A stretch of DNA of 64,000 nt from assembly GCF_900111685.1 (NCBI RefSeq), contig NZ_FOHX01000004.1, positions 523,100 to 587,099 on the forward strand, in the 5' to 3' direction. Shown here in pieces: positions 11,245 to 21,200 of the stretch; the stretch's first letter is position 1, and every line of letters begins with the position of its first letter. This DNA comes from Nonomuraea wenchangensis. Its GTDB lineage: Bacteria > Actinomycetota > Actinomycetes > Streptosporangiales > Streptosporangiaceae. The notes below the pieces were generated by a model that saw only the letters and a list, made by a program, of their open reading frames with translations, made no database searches and was not told the origin of the DNA. The position numbers were made by a program, and so were the translations under genes.

Positions 11245-12084
11245 ATGAAACACCTCCCGAACCCGCTGCGCCGGCACCTCGCCGCGCTCCGCGCGCTCGC
11301 CGTGCTCACCGTCCTGCTCGGCCTGATCTATCCGCTGGCCGCCACCGGCCTCGCCCAGGTGCTCTTCCACGACAACGCGAACGGCTCAGCCGTCCGGGCC
11401 GGCGGCAGGGACGTGGGCAGCTCGCTCATCGGCCAGTCCTTCACCGACGCCGACGGCCGGCCGGTCAGGAAGTACTTCCAGTCCCGCCCGTCGGCCGCCG
11501 GCGACGGCTACGACCCCACGTCCACCTCGGCGAGCAACCTCGGCCCCGAGGACGTCATCGACGTCCCGCCCGCGGGCGGCGAGAAGGGCAGGCAGTCGCT
11601 GCTCACGCAGGTGTGCGCCAGGTCCAGGGCGGCCGGCGAGCTGGAGGGCGTCAGCGGTGCTCGCCCGTACTGCACGCCCGACGGGGTCGGCGCGGTGCTC
11701 AAGGTCTTCCCGAACCGCGCGGTCAGCGTCAACCAGCCCTGCCCGGCCACCCCCTTCGTCGCCGCCTACCAGGGCGTACGGGTGGAGTGCGCCAAGCAGG
11801 GGGAGGACTACGCGGCCGGCCGCACCGTGCCCGTCCGCGGCAACGCCCCCACACCCCCCGCCGTCCCCGCCGACGCGGTCACCGCGAGCGGCTCCGGCCT
11901 GGACCCGCACATCTCGCCCGCCTACGCCGACCTCCAGGCCCCGCGCGTCGCGAAGGAGCGCGGCCTGCCCCTGGACCGGGTCAGGGCGCTGATCGAGCAG
12001 CACACCACGGGGCGCATACTGGGCTTCATGGGCGAACCCTCCGTCAACGTGCTCGAACTCAACCTCGCCCTCGACGAGGGCTGA
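11245..12084 (+). CDS. kdpC: KdpC, assembly subunit of the Kdp ATPase, with a cysteine-bearing insertion
   Basis: 279 aa, against about 190-220 for most KdpC. An N-terminal membrane span (LRALAVLTVLLGLIYPLAAT) is followed by the family blocks FQSRPSAAGDGYDPTSTSASNLGP (quoted in parts: residues about 78-101) and VTASGSGLDPHISP (from about residue 212). Between SNLGP (97-101) and VPADAVTAS (from 207) lies a stretch roughly 70 residues longer than usual, with four cysteines (VCARS, YCTPD, PCPAT, ECAKQ). KdpC stabilises the KdpAB complex; its main body faces outside, where such cysteines could pair. Reading frame and GC pattern continue unbroken, so this looks like a true insertion. Confidence 0.93.
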   Translation: MKHLPNPLRRHLAALRALAVLTVLLGLIYPLAATGLAQVLFHDNANGSAVRAGGRDVGSSLIGQSFTDADGRPVRKYFQSRPSAAGDGYDPTSTSASNLGPEDVIDVPPAGGEKGRQSLLTQVCARSRAAGELEGVSGARPYCTPDGVGAVLKVFPNRAVSVNQPCPATPFVAAYQGVRVECAKQGEDYAAGRTVPVRGNAPTPPAVPADAVTASGSGLDPHISPAYADLQAPRVAKERGLPLDRVRALIEQHTTGRILGFMGEPSVNVLELNLALDEG

Positions 12085-12085
12085 C

Positions 12086-14623
12086 GTGCGCGGACGGCTG
12101 CGGGTCTACCTCGGGGCGGCCCCCGGGGTGGGCAAGACGTACGCGATGCTCAGCGAAGGCCGCCGCGGGCTCGAACGCGGCCGTGACGTGGTCGTGGGGC
12201 TGGTCGAGACGCACGGCCGGCCCCGTACGGCCGCCCTGCTGGAGGGCATGGAGATCGTCCCGCGCAGGACCGTCCGCTATCGCGGGGCCACCTTCACCGA
12301 GCTGGACGTGCCGGCCGTCATCGAACGCCGGCCGAAGGTGGCGCTGATCGACGAGCTGGCCCACACCAACGCGCCGGGTTCCGGGAACGTCAAGCGCTGG
12401 CAGGACATCGACGAGATCCTGGACGCCGGCATCGACGTCATCTCCACGGTCAACATCCAGCACCTGGAGTCGCTCAACGACGTCGTCCAGGGGATCACGG
12501 GGGTCCCGCAGCGCGAGACCGTGCCCGACGAGGTGGTGCGCAGGGCCGACCAGATCGAGCTGGTCGACATGTCCCCGGAGGCGCTGCGCCGGCGCATGGC
12601 GCACGGCAACGTGTACGCCCCGGAGAAGGTCAGCGCGGCCATGTCGAACTACTTCCGCGTCGGCAACCTCACCGCGCTGCGCGAGCTGGCCCTGCTCTGG
12701 GCCGCCGGCAAGGTCGACGACCAGCTCGACCGCTACCGCGCCGACCACGGCATCGCCGACACCTGGGAGACCAGGGAACGGGTCGTGGTCGCGCTGACCG
12801 GCGGCCCGGAGGGCGACACGCTGGTGCGCAGGGCGGCGCGCATCGCGGCCCGCACCAAGGGCGCCGACCTGCTGGCCGTCCACGTGGTCAGCGGCGACGG
12901 GCTGGCCGGCGTGGACCCGGCCAGCCTGGCCCGCCAGCGCACCCTCGTGGAGAGCATGGGCGGCACCTACCACCAGGTCGTCGGCGGCGACGTGCCGCGG
13001 GCGCTGATCGACTTCGCCCGCGGCGTCAACGCCACCCAGCTCGTCCTCGGCGCCTCCCGGCGGGGCCGCTTCGCGCAGATCCTCGCGCGCGGCGTCGGCG
13101 TGGAGACCATCAGCCTGTCCGGCTCGATCGACGTGCACCTCGTCACCCACGAGGAGGCCAAGAGGGGCCGCAGGAGGCCGGAGCGCGACCGCGCCGCCCT
13201 GACCCGCGAACGGCGGATGGCCGGCTGGGCCGTCGCGATGGCCGGCCTGCCGGCGCTGACCGCCGTGCTCGCCCCCTTCCGCGACGTGCTGCAACTGCCG
13301 AGCGAGATCCTGCTGTTCCTGCTCCTGGTCGTCGTCGTCGCCCTCATCGGCGGGATGTGGCCGGCCATCGCCGCCGCCGTCGGCGGGTCGCTGCTGCTCA
13401 ACTGGTTCTTCACCCCGCCCGTCGGGTTCATCACGATCGCCCACCCGGAGAACCTGCTGGCGCTGATCGTGTTCGTGCTGGTCGCCGCCGCGGTCAGCAC
13501 GATCGTGGACGTGGCCGCCCGGCGTACCCGCCAGGCCGCCCACGCCACCGCGGAGGCCGAGGTGCTGTCCACGCTGGCCGGGCACGTGCTGCGCGGCGAC
13601 GCCGCGCTGCCGTCCCTGCTGGGACGGCTGCGCGAGACGTTCGGGCTCGACTCGGTCACCCTGCTCGAACGCGTCGGCGACCCCACCCCCGACGACCAGG
13701 CCGACCCCCGCGCCTGGCGCATCATCGCGACCTCGGGCGCCGCCCCCTGCACCGCGCCCGCCACCGCCGACACCGACGTCGTGATCAGCGACGAGCTGGT
13801 GCTCGCCGCCCGCGGCCAGCTGCTCAACGCCGGCGACCGGCGGGTGCTGGAGGCGTTCGCCGCCGAGGCGGCCGTCGCGCTGCGCCAGGAACGCCTGGAG
13901 GAGGAGGCCGAGCTGGCCAGGCCGCTCGCCGAGGCCGACAAGATGCGCACCGCGCTGCTCGCCGCCGTCAGCCACGACCTGCGTACCCCGCTCTCGGCCG
14001 CCAAGGCGGCCGTCGAGAGCCTGCGCGGCGACGAGGTGGAGTGGTCGGAGGAGGACCGCGAGGAGCTGCTCGCCACCGCCGACGAGTCGCTGACCAGGCT
14101 CGGCCGGCTCGTGGACAACCTGCTCGACATGAGCCGCCTCCAGGCCGGGGTCCTCGGCCTGGCGCTCCAGCCGGTCGCGCTGGAGGAGGTCGTGCCCCGG
14201 GCGGTGGACGATCTCGGCCCGCTGTGCGACCACGTGGAGAACGACGTGCCCGTCGAGCTGCCCGACGTCGTCGCCGACCCGGCCCTGCTGGAGCGCGTGC
14301 TCGCCAACCTCATCGCCAACGCCGTCCGCTACAGCCCGCCCGGCCACAAGGTGCTGGTCACCGCCGGCCGGTACGGCGACCAGGTCGAGATCAGGGTCGC
14401 CGACCGCGGTCCCGGCATCCGGCCCGAGGACCACGAGCGGGTGTTCCTGCCGTTCCAGCGGCTCGGCGACCGTGACAACGGCACCGGCGTCGGTCTCGGC
14501 CTCGCGCTCTCGCGCGGGCTCACCGAGGCCATGGGCGGGACGCTCATCCCCGAGGAGACGCCAGGAGGAGGGCTCACGATGATCGTCAACCTGCCGGTCC
14601 ACACCGGGGCGGCGGCGCCATGA
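12086..14623 (+). CDS. kdpD: KdpD, K+-responsive sensor histidine kinase
   Basis: 845 aa, GTG at 12086, one base after the kdpC stop. The N-terminal KdpD domain (about 1-210) has a Walker A (GAAPGVGKT) and DELAHTNAPGS. A universal-stress-protein domain follows (about 228-350), then the four-span DUF4118 segment (about 385-490), a GAF-like linker, HisKA with phospho-His630 in AAVSHDLRTPLSAAK, and HATPase (NLIANAVRYSPPGHK; DRGPGI; GLGLALSRGL). It senses K+ and ionic conditions and controls KdpE. It overlaps kdpE by 4 nt. Confidence 0.96.
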   Translation: MRGRLRVYLGAAPGVGKTYAMLSEGRRGLERGRDVVVGLVETHGRPRTAALLEGMEIVPRRTVRYRGATFTELDVPAVIERRPKVALIDELAHTNAPGSGNVKRWQDIDEILDAGIDVISTVNIQHLESLNDVVQGITGVPQRETVPDEVVRRADQIELVDMSPEALRRRMAHGNVYAPEKVSAAMSNYFRVGNLTALRELALLWAAGKVDDQLDRYRADHGIADTWETRERVVVALTGGPEGDTLVRRAARIAARTKGADLLAVHVVSGDGLAGVDPASLARQRTLVESMGGTYHQVVGGDVPRALIDFARGVNATQLVLGASRRGRFAQILARGVGVETISLSGSIDVHLVTHEEAKRGRRRPERDRAALTRERRMAGWAVAMAGLPALTAVLAPFRDVLQLPSEILLFLLLVVVVALIGGMWPAIAAAVGGSLLLNWFFTPPVGFITIAHPENLLALIVFVLVAAAVSTIVDVAARRTRQAAHATAEAEVLSTLAGHVLRGDAALPSLLGRLRETFGLDSVTLLERVGDPTPDDQADPRAWRIIATSGAAPCTAPATADTDVVISDELVLAARGQLLNAGDRRVLEAFAAEAAVALRQERLEEEAELARPLAEADKMRTALLAAVSHDLRTPLSAAKAAVESLRGDEVEWSEEDREELLATADESLTRLGRLVDNLLDMSRLQAGVLGLALQPVALEEVVPRAVDDLGPLCDHVENDVPVELPDVVADPALLERVLANLIANAVRYSPPGHKVLVTAGRYGDQVEIRVADRGPGIRPEDHERVFLPFQRLGDRDNGTGVGLGLALSRGLTEAMGGTLIPEETPGGGLTMIVNLPVHTGAAAP

Positions 14624-15288
14624 CCAGGATCCTGGTCGTGGACGACGAGCCGCAGATCCTGCGCGCGCTCCGCATCAACCTGGCCGCCCGGCACTACGAG
14701 GTCGCGGTGGCCGCCGACGGCTCCGCCGCGCTGCGTCAGGCCGCCGAATGGCGTCCCGACCTCATCGTCCTCGACCTCGGCCTGCCCGACATCGACGGCG
14801 TGGACGTCATCCACGGTCTGCGCGGCTGGACGCGCACCCCCATCGTCGTCCTGTCCGGCCGGGCCGGGAACGAGGACAAGGTCGGCGCCCTGGACGCCGG
14901 CGCCGACGACTACGTGACGAAACCGTTCGGGATCGAGGAGCTGCTGGCCCGCATCCGCGCCGTCTCCCGCCGCACGGGCGTCCATGAGGCCGAGCCGGTC
15001 GCCGTCCGTCTCGGCGACCGCCTCGTGGACCTGGTGGGCAAGACCGTCTCCGGAGGGGTGAGGCTCACCCCCACCGAGTGGCACATCCTGGAGATCCTGC
15101 TGCGCAACCCCGGCAAGCTCATCCCCCAGCGCTACCTGCTCGCGGAGGTGTGGGGCAGCAAGCACGTCAAGGAGACCCACTACCTGCGCCAGTACATGGC
15201 CCAGCTCCGCAGGAAGCTCGAACGCGACCCCGCGCACCCCCAGCACCTGATCACCGAGCCGGGCATGGGCTACCGCTACACGCCGTGA
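14620..15288 (+). CDS. kdpE: KdpE, OmpR-family response regulator of the kdp operon
   Basis: 222 aa. Receiver domain with Asp8-Asp9, phospho-acceptor Asp52 in IVLDLGLPD and Lys in DDYVTKPFGIEEL; the C-terminal winged helix (LTPTEWHILEILLRNPGKL; HYLRQYMAQLRRKLE; GMGYRY) binds DNA. It activates kdp transcription when phosphorylated by KdpD. The gene closes the operon and ends 11 nt from the stop of the convergent SARP gene. Confidence 0.96.
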   Translation: MTRILVVDDEPQILRALRINLAARHYEVAVAADGSAALRQAAEWRPDLIVLDLGLPDIDGVDVIHGLRGWTRTPIVVLSGRAGNEDKVGALDAGADDYVTKPFGIEELLARIRAVSRRTGVHEAEPVAVRLGDRLVDLVGKTVSGGVRLTPTEWHILEILLRNPGKLIPQRYLLAEVWGSKHVKETHYLRQYMAQLRRKLERDPAHPQHLITEPGMGYRYTP

Positions 15289-15299
15289 ACGGGCGAAGG

Positions 15300-18083
15300 T
15301 CACCCGGGGACGCTGAGCGCGGCGAGCCGGCCCTGGACGCGCTCGGCGTCCGCGCCGCGCTGCTGGGCCAGGTAGAGGCCGAGGGCCTGACGCCAGGTCA
15401 GGCGGGCCTGGTCGGGGCGGCCGAGCGCCACCTGGGCATGGCCGATCCTGTCCAGCGTGTCCGCCTCGCTGTAGGAGTGGCCGAGACTCCGGAACAGGAC
15501 GCGGGCCTGCTCGTAGTGCGCGAGCGCCTCGGTGTGCCGGCCGCTGTTGTGGGCGATGTAGCCGAGACTGCTCAGCATGTCGGCCTCGCCCTCGGGGTCG
15601 TCGTGCTTGCGGTAGATGCCGAGCGCCGTCTCGCACTCCGTGACCGCCTCGTCGTGCCTGCCGGCCTCGGCGTGGAACCAGCCGATGGTGGCGAGCGCGT
15701 CCGCCTCCCACACCGGGTTGCCGAGAGCGCGGTACAGCCGCGCGGCGCGGGTGAGGTGGTCCACCGCTCGCCGGTCGGCGCCCCGCCCCTTCTCCGCCCA
15801 CCCGAGACCGATGCGGACGTGGGCCTCCGCCATGGTGTCCGCGCTCCGCTCGGCGAGCGCCAGGGCGAGCTCCAGGTGGTGGCGGGCGTCGTCGTACCGG
15901 GCCAGCTCGGCCAGGTCGTTGCCGAGTGACCGGTGGGCCTGGATCCGGGCGGCGACGTCATCCAGCCGTTCGGCGGCGGCGAGGCTCACCTCCCAGAGGG
16001 CGAGGTCCTCGTGCAGGCGTCCGCCCCGCCGGTGGTAGGTGCGCAGCGCCCAGGCCAGCCGCCACACCGAGGAGTGCCACCGCTGGTCGTCGGCGAGCCG
16101 GTGGGCGGCGAGCAGGCAGGCGTGCTCCGCCTCGAACCACGACAGGGCCGAGGCCAGGTCGGGCAGCGGCTCGGGACGGCATCCGGCGGCCGGTTCGCCG
16201 AATTCGATGCGTTCCCGGTGCCGCTGCAGCAGCCGATCGCCGGCCTTGGCGGTGTGGAGGTAGAAGTCGACCAGCCGGCGCAGGGCGGCGGCGCGGGCGT
16301 CCTCGGTCAGGTCGTCGCGGGCCCGCTCCGCGGCGAACGCGCGGATCAGGTCGTGCATCCGGTAGCGGCCGGGCAGATGCTGCTGGATCAGGTGCGCGGC
16401 GTCCAGTTTGCGCAGCATCCCGCCGGTCCGGCCGAGGGGCAGCGCGGCCAGGGACGCGGCGGCGGCGAGGCTGATGTCCGGCCCCGGAGCCAGGCCGAGC
16501 AGGCCGAGCAGGGCGGCCACGTCGGGGTCGAGGGCGTCGTACGACCAGGAGAACACCGCCCGCACGCTCAGGTCCGCCTCGCCGGTGTCCAGCGCGTCCA
16601 GCCACGAGGAATGATCGGCGAGCTCCTCGGCGAGCACCGACAGCGGCAGGCCGGGATGGGCGGCGACCCGGGCGGCGACGATGCCCAGCGCCAGCGGCAG
16701 GTTGCCGCAGACCCGCAGCAGGTCCTCCACCGCCTCCGGTTCGGCGGCGAGCCAGTCGGCGCCGAGGTGCCGGACGAGCAGGTCGCGTGCCTCGTCCCCG
16801 CTGAGCACGTCCAGCAGGATCAGGCGGGCGCCGTGACCGGCCACGAGGGTGGTCAGCTTGTTGCGGCTGGTGACCAGCACGGTGCAGGCGGAGCCGCCGG
16901 GCAGCAGGGGGATCACCTGGCTGCTGGTGGCCGCGTTGTCCAGGACGACGAGCATCCGCTTGCCCGCGACGAGGCTGCGGTACAGCGCGGCCTGCGCGTC
17001 GGGATCGGCCGGGATCGCGGCGGCGGCGACGCCGAGCGCGTCGAGGAAGCCGCGGACCGCCACGGCCGGGGACACCGGCTGGGTGCCAGGGGCGAAGCCA
17101 CGGAGATTGACGTACAACTGCCCGTCGGGGAACCGGCCGGCCTGCTGGTGCGCCCAGTGCAGGGCGAGCCAGGTCTTGCCGATCCCGCCCGTCCCCGCGA
17201 TCACGGAGATCCCCATGGCGTCTCCGGGGTTCCGCGACGCGGCGGTGAGGACGCGCAGCTCGTCGGCACGGCCGGTGAACGGCTTCGGCGGCGCGGGGAG
17301 CTGCCGGGGGACCGGCGCCGGCCCGGCCTTGGGCTCGGCCTCCGGAGCGGCCAGCGCCGGATCGGCGGTCAGGATCTGCTGGTGCAGCCGGCGCAGCGGC
17401 GGGCTGGGGTCCGCGCCCAGCTCCTCGGCCAGGTGGGTGCGGAGGCTCTGGTAGCGGTCGAGGGCGTCGGCCTGGCGGCCGTTGCGGTAGAGAGCGAGCA
17501 TGAGCTGTCCGGCCAGGCGCTCGTCCAGCGGCCGCTCGGCCGTCCGTGTGGTCAGCGCGGCCAGCAGCTCGTGATGCCGGCCGTGGCGCAGCAGCAGATC
17601 AGTGCGGTCCAGCTCGGCCCTGATCCGCTCGTTCTCCGCCTCCGTGCGGACGGCGCGGATCCAGGGGGTGTCCAGCTCGGCGAAGGGCTCTCCCCGCCAC
17701 AGTGCGAGGGCCTGGTCGAACAGGTCGATGGCCGCCGGGCCCTCCGTGGTGGCGCGGGCCCTCGCGACCAGGCGGTGGAAGCGGTGCAGGTCGACGTTCT
17801 CCGGGTCGAGGGTCAGGACGTATCCGCCGGCGCGGCGGGTGATCTCCGCCTCGCCGGCGAGGGCGGCCCGCAGCCGGCTGAGATAGGTGCGCAGAGTCCC
17901 TTTGGCCTGGTGCGGGGCGCGGTCCCCCCACACGCGCTCCACCATCTGGTCCGCCGAGACGGGCTGGTCGGGCTCGACCAGCAGGGCGGCCAGCAGGCTG
18001 CGCTGGCGGGCCGGCCCGATGTCGACCGGGCGCCCGTCCACGTACGCCTCGATGCTGCCTAACAGCCGGAACTCGACGGCCAT
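15300..18083 (-). CDS. AfsR/SARP-family regulator with NB-ARC ATPase and TPR repeats
   Basis: 927 aa from ATG at 18083 (MAVEFRLLGSIEAY), the usual start for this family. In order: OmpR-like winged helix (about 5-95, ARQRSLLAALLVEP and GTLRTYLSRLRAAL), bacterial transcriptional activation domain (about 96-240), NB-ARC/STAND ATPase (P-loop GTGGIGKT at 297-304; VVLDNA Walker B), and C-terminal TPR-like repeats. SARP/AfsR proteins activate secondary-metabolite or developmental genes; the STAND part acts as an ATP-dependent switch. It is divergent from the LamG/RHS toxin operon and may control it, which is inference from position. Confidence 0.9.
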   Translation of the reverse strand: MAVEFRLLGSIEAYVDGRPVDIGPARQRSLLAALLVEPDQPVSADQMVERVWGDRAPHQAKGTLRTYLSRLRAALAGEAEITRRAGGYVLTLDPENVDLHRFHRLVARARATTEGPAAIDLFDQALALWRGEPFAELDTPWIRAVRTEAENERIRAELDRTDLLLRHGRHHELLAALTTRTAERPLDERLAGQLMLALYRNGRQADALDRYQSLRTHLAEELGADPSPPLRRLHQQILTADPALAAPEAEPKAGPAPVPRQLPAPPKPFTGRADELRVLTAASRNPGDAMGISVIAGTGGIGKTWLALHWAHQQAGRFPDGQLYVNLRGFAPGTQPVSPAVAVRGFLDALGVAAAAIPADPDAQAALYRSLVAGKRMLVVLDNAATSSQVIPLLPGGSACTVLVTSRNKLTTLVAGHGARLILLDVLSGDEARDLLVRHLGADWLAAEPEAVEDLLRVCGNLPLALGIVAARVAAHPGLPLSVLAEELADHSSWLDALDTGEADLSVRAVFSWSYDALDPDVAALLGLLGLAPGPDISLAAAASLAALPLGRTGGMLRKLDAAHLIQQHLPGRYRMHDLIRAFAAERARDDLTEDARAAALRRLVDFYLHTAKAGDRLLQRHRERIEFGEPAAGCRPEPLPDLASALSWFEAEHACLLAAHRLADDQRWHSSVWRLAWALRTYHRRGGRLHEDLALWEVSLAAAERLDDVAARIQAHRSLGNDLAELARYDDARHHLELALALAERSADTMAEAHVRIGLGWAEKGRGADRRAVDHLTRAARLYRALGNPVWEADALATIGWFHAEAGRHDEAVTECETALGIYRKHDDPEGEADMLSSLGYIAHNSGRHTEALAHYEQARVLFRSLGHSYSEADTLDRIGHAQVALGRPDQARLTWRQALGLYLAQQRGADAERVQGRLAALSVPG

Positions 18084-18116
18084 GCGGCTCCAATCCTGGG
18101 CGTCGCCGCCCGATCT

Positions 18117-18147
18117 TGTATATCGGCCTTGACTAGGTGATTCAAGG
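18117..18147 (-). promoter_or_regulatory. Promoter of the SARP gene with an overlapping inverted repeat
   Basis: Read on the minus strand, TTGAAT (18145-18140) and TATACA (18122-18117) are separated by exactly 17 nt, a good housekeeping-type promoter about 30 nt before the ATG at 18083. The same stretch holds the dyad CCTTGA (18127-18132), 9-nt spacer, TCAAGG (18142-18147), which covers the -35 box and would suit a dimeric regulator. The plus-strand copy TTGACT lies in the divergent direction, toward the LamG gene. Confidence 0.5.
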
Positions 18148-18229
18148 TTCTTTCCATCCATCATCAACGTTCGGAGGCGCACCATGTCCGCGGCCGCGTA
18201 GGCCGTCACGCACGCTTCTTGGAGGCTTC

Positions 18230-21200
18230 ATGCGCCGCCGCACCCCCCAAGGTCTCCTGGCCGTCGTCCTGACGTTGCTGGCCGGCTGCCTGACCACGGT
18301 GCACACCGCTTCCGCCCACGCGGCGGCGGCGGAGGACGTGCCCGCGCGGACGGAACCGGAGGCCCTGGACCGGGCCCGGCACCTCCAGAAGCGGGTCGAG
18401 GTGGGGCCGCTGCGCACGGAGACCCGCCAGGTGTTCGCCAACCCCGACGGCACGTTCACCTCCGAGACCTCGGCGCTGCCCGAGCGGGTACGGCGGGACG
18501 GCGGCTGGGCCGACGTGGACCCGACCCTGACCTTCGCCGCCGACGGCAGCGTACGGACCGTGGCGACCCCGCTGGAGCTGACCTTCTCCGGCGGCGGGAC
18601 GGCGCCGCTGGCCGCCATCGGCCAGGGCGGCCGCTCGGTCGCGATGACCTGGCCGGGCAGCCTGCCGAAGCCGGTGCTCGACGGGGACACCGCGACCTAC
18701 GGCGAGGTGCTGCCGGGCGTGGACCTCAAGGTGACCGCGTCGGTGCTCGGCTTCTCGGAAGTGCTGGTGGTGCGGACCAGGGAGGCCGCCGCCAACCCCG
18801 CGCTGGACGAGCTCGCCTTCGGCATGCGCGCGAAGGGTCTGTCGGTACGCAGGACGGAGACCGGCGGCCTGAGCGCCGTCACCGAGTCGGGGGCCGAGCT
18901 GTTCCACGCCCCGGCGCCGCGCATGTGGGACTCGTCGGGCGCCACGGCCGCCCTCGCCACGCTGGAGGCGGGGCCGCGACGCGAGGGCAGGCAGGCCGTC
19001 ATGGGCGTGGACGTCGGTCAGGACCGGCTCGCGATCACCCCGGACAAGGCCCTGCTGACCGGTCCGGACACCGTCTATCCGGTGTACCTCGATCCGCAGT
19101 GGTCGGGATCGAAGCTGGCCTGGACCTATGTGGACAAGGCGTACCCCGCCCAGAAGTACTGGAACTCCAGCCACATGCCCGAGGCCGGCGCCTACGGCGG
19201 CGGGGTCAAACGCTCGTTCTTCCGCATGGACTCCGACAACGTCAACGGCAAGCACATCCTGCGGGCGACCTTCCGCATCACGCAGATCAAGTCGTGGGGC
19301 TGCACGTCCGACCCCCAGGCCGTGCAGCTCTGGCTCACCGGCGGCATCTCGACCTCGACCACCTGGAGCCACCAGCCGTCCTGGTCGGAGTGGCAGGACA
19401 GCGTGTCCTCCGACGCCGGCTACAGCTCCTCCTGCCCGGACAAGGGCATCGAGTTCGACGTGACCAAGGCGGTCGTCAAGGCGGCCAAGGGCGGCTGGTC
19501 GAACACCACGTTCGGGCTGAAGGACTACAACGACACCGGCGGCAGCGTGTGGGGCTGGAAGGGCTTCAGCAGCTCGCCCAAGCTCGTCATCGACTACAAC
19601 ACCCCGCCGGCGGCCCCGTCGGGCATCGGCACCTACCCGGCCACGCCCTGCGCCACCGGCGCCGCCCGCCCGGCCGTCAACGCCGGCGACGCGGCGAACC
19701 CGCTCCAGCTCAAAGCCAAGATCTACGACCCGGACAAGGCCAACGACGGTGTGCGGGCGGAGTTCGTCCTGCACCACTGGAACACCGCCACCGCCGCGTG
19801 GGACGACATCACCTCGACCATGCCCGGCGGCGGGAAGACCGCCTACAAGTACACCACCTCGGCCACCGACCACTCGGTGAAGCTGGCCGGCCTGGTCACC
19901 GGCCACAGCTACGCGTACAAGGTCAAGGCCTACGACGGCACCGACTCCAGCGCCTGGAGCAAGTGGTGCGAGTTCACCGTGGACACCGTCGATCCGACCA
20001 CCCTGCCGAAGGTGACCTCGCTCGACTACCCGGCCGGCACGCCGGACGCCTGGCAGGGCAGCGTGGGCTGGGCGGGCAGCTTCACGCTGGCCCCCGGCGA
20101 CGGCGAGAGCGACGTTACCGCCTTCCGCTGGGCGCTCGACGACAAGGAGCAGGCCACCGCCGCCACCCAGGTCGCGATCCCCGCCGGGCAGACCTCCGTC
20201 AACGTGCGCATCGCCCCGCGCCACGACTGGCTGAACGCCCTGCTCGTCTTCCCCGTCGACCGGGCGGGCAACGTCGGCACGACGCCCGCCGTCTACAGCT
20301 TCTACGTCAACGCCGGGTTCGGCCCCGAAGGACACTGGCGGCTGGACGAGAAGGCCGGGACCACGGCCGCCGACTCCGGGGCGACGACCCACCCGGCGAC
20401 GCTGGGCGGCGGCGCCACCTGGTCCGGTGGCCGCGTGGCCGGGGCTCTGCACCTGGACGGCGGCACCGGCTACGGCAGCACCTCGGGACCTGTCGTGCAC
20501 ACCGACCGGAGCATGAGCGTCTCGGCCTGGGTGCTGCTCAACGACAAGAGCAAGAACTCGACCGTGGTCAGCCAGAACGCCGTCCGCGGCTCCGGATTCC
20601 AGCTCTACTACTCCTCCGGCTACAAGCGGTGGATCTTCAACAAGTTCGACGCCGACGTGGACGACATGACCATCGTCCGCGCGATCAGCGACGCCGAGCC
20701 GACCACGGGGATCTGGACGCACCTGACGGGGGTGTGGGACGCGCCCGAGCGGCAGCTCCGGCTCTACGTCAACGGCATCCCGCAGACGACGACAGGCGCG
20801 TATCCGTACAAGCCGTGGGACGCGACCGGCCCGCTGCAGCTCGGGCGGGTGCAGTGGCACGGCACGTACATCGAGAACTTCGCCGGCGACATCGACGAGG
20901 TGAAGATCTGGAAGCGGGAGCTGTCCGACCACCCGGACACCGTCACCGACCCCGCGCTCGGCAACGAGATCGCCGCAATGGCCAAGCAGCCGCCCATCCA
21001 GCGCGGCTGGTGGAAGTTCGAGGAGGGCACGGGCGCCACCGCGGTCAACGTCACCGACAGCCGCTGGCCGGCGGCCCTCGCCGGCGGCGCCGGCTGGACC
21101 GGCGACGGCTTCGACGGCGGCGGCGCGCTCAGCCTGAACGGCACCACCGGCTACGCGGCCACCCCGTCGGCACCGCTGCGCACCGACCACAGCTACGCCG

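Noticed and set aside
12059..14602. An 847-codon frame antisense to kdpD
   Set aside because: Same shadow effect: repetitive Gly/Val/Asp/Arg content with no domain, and the real kdpD is unmistakable.
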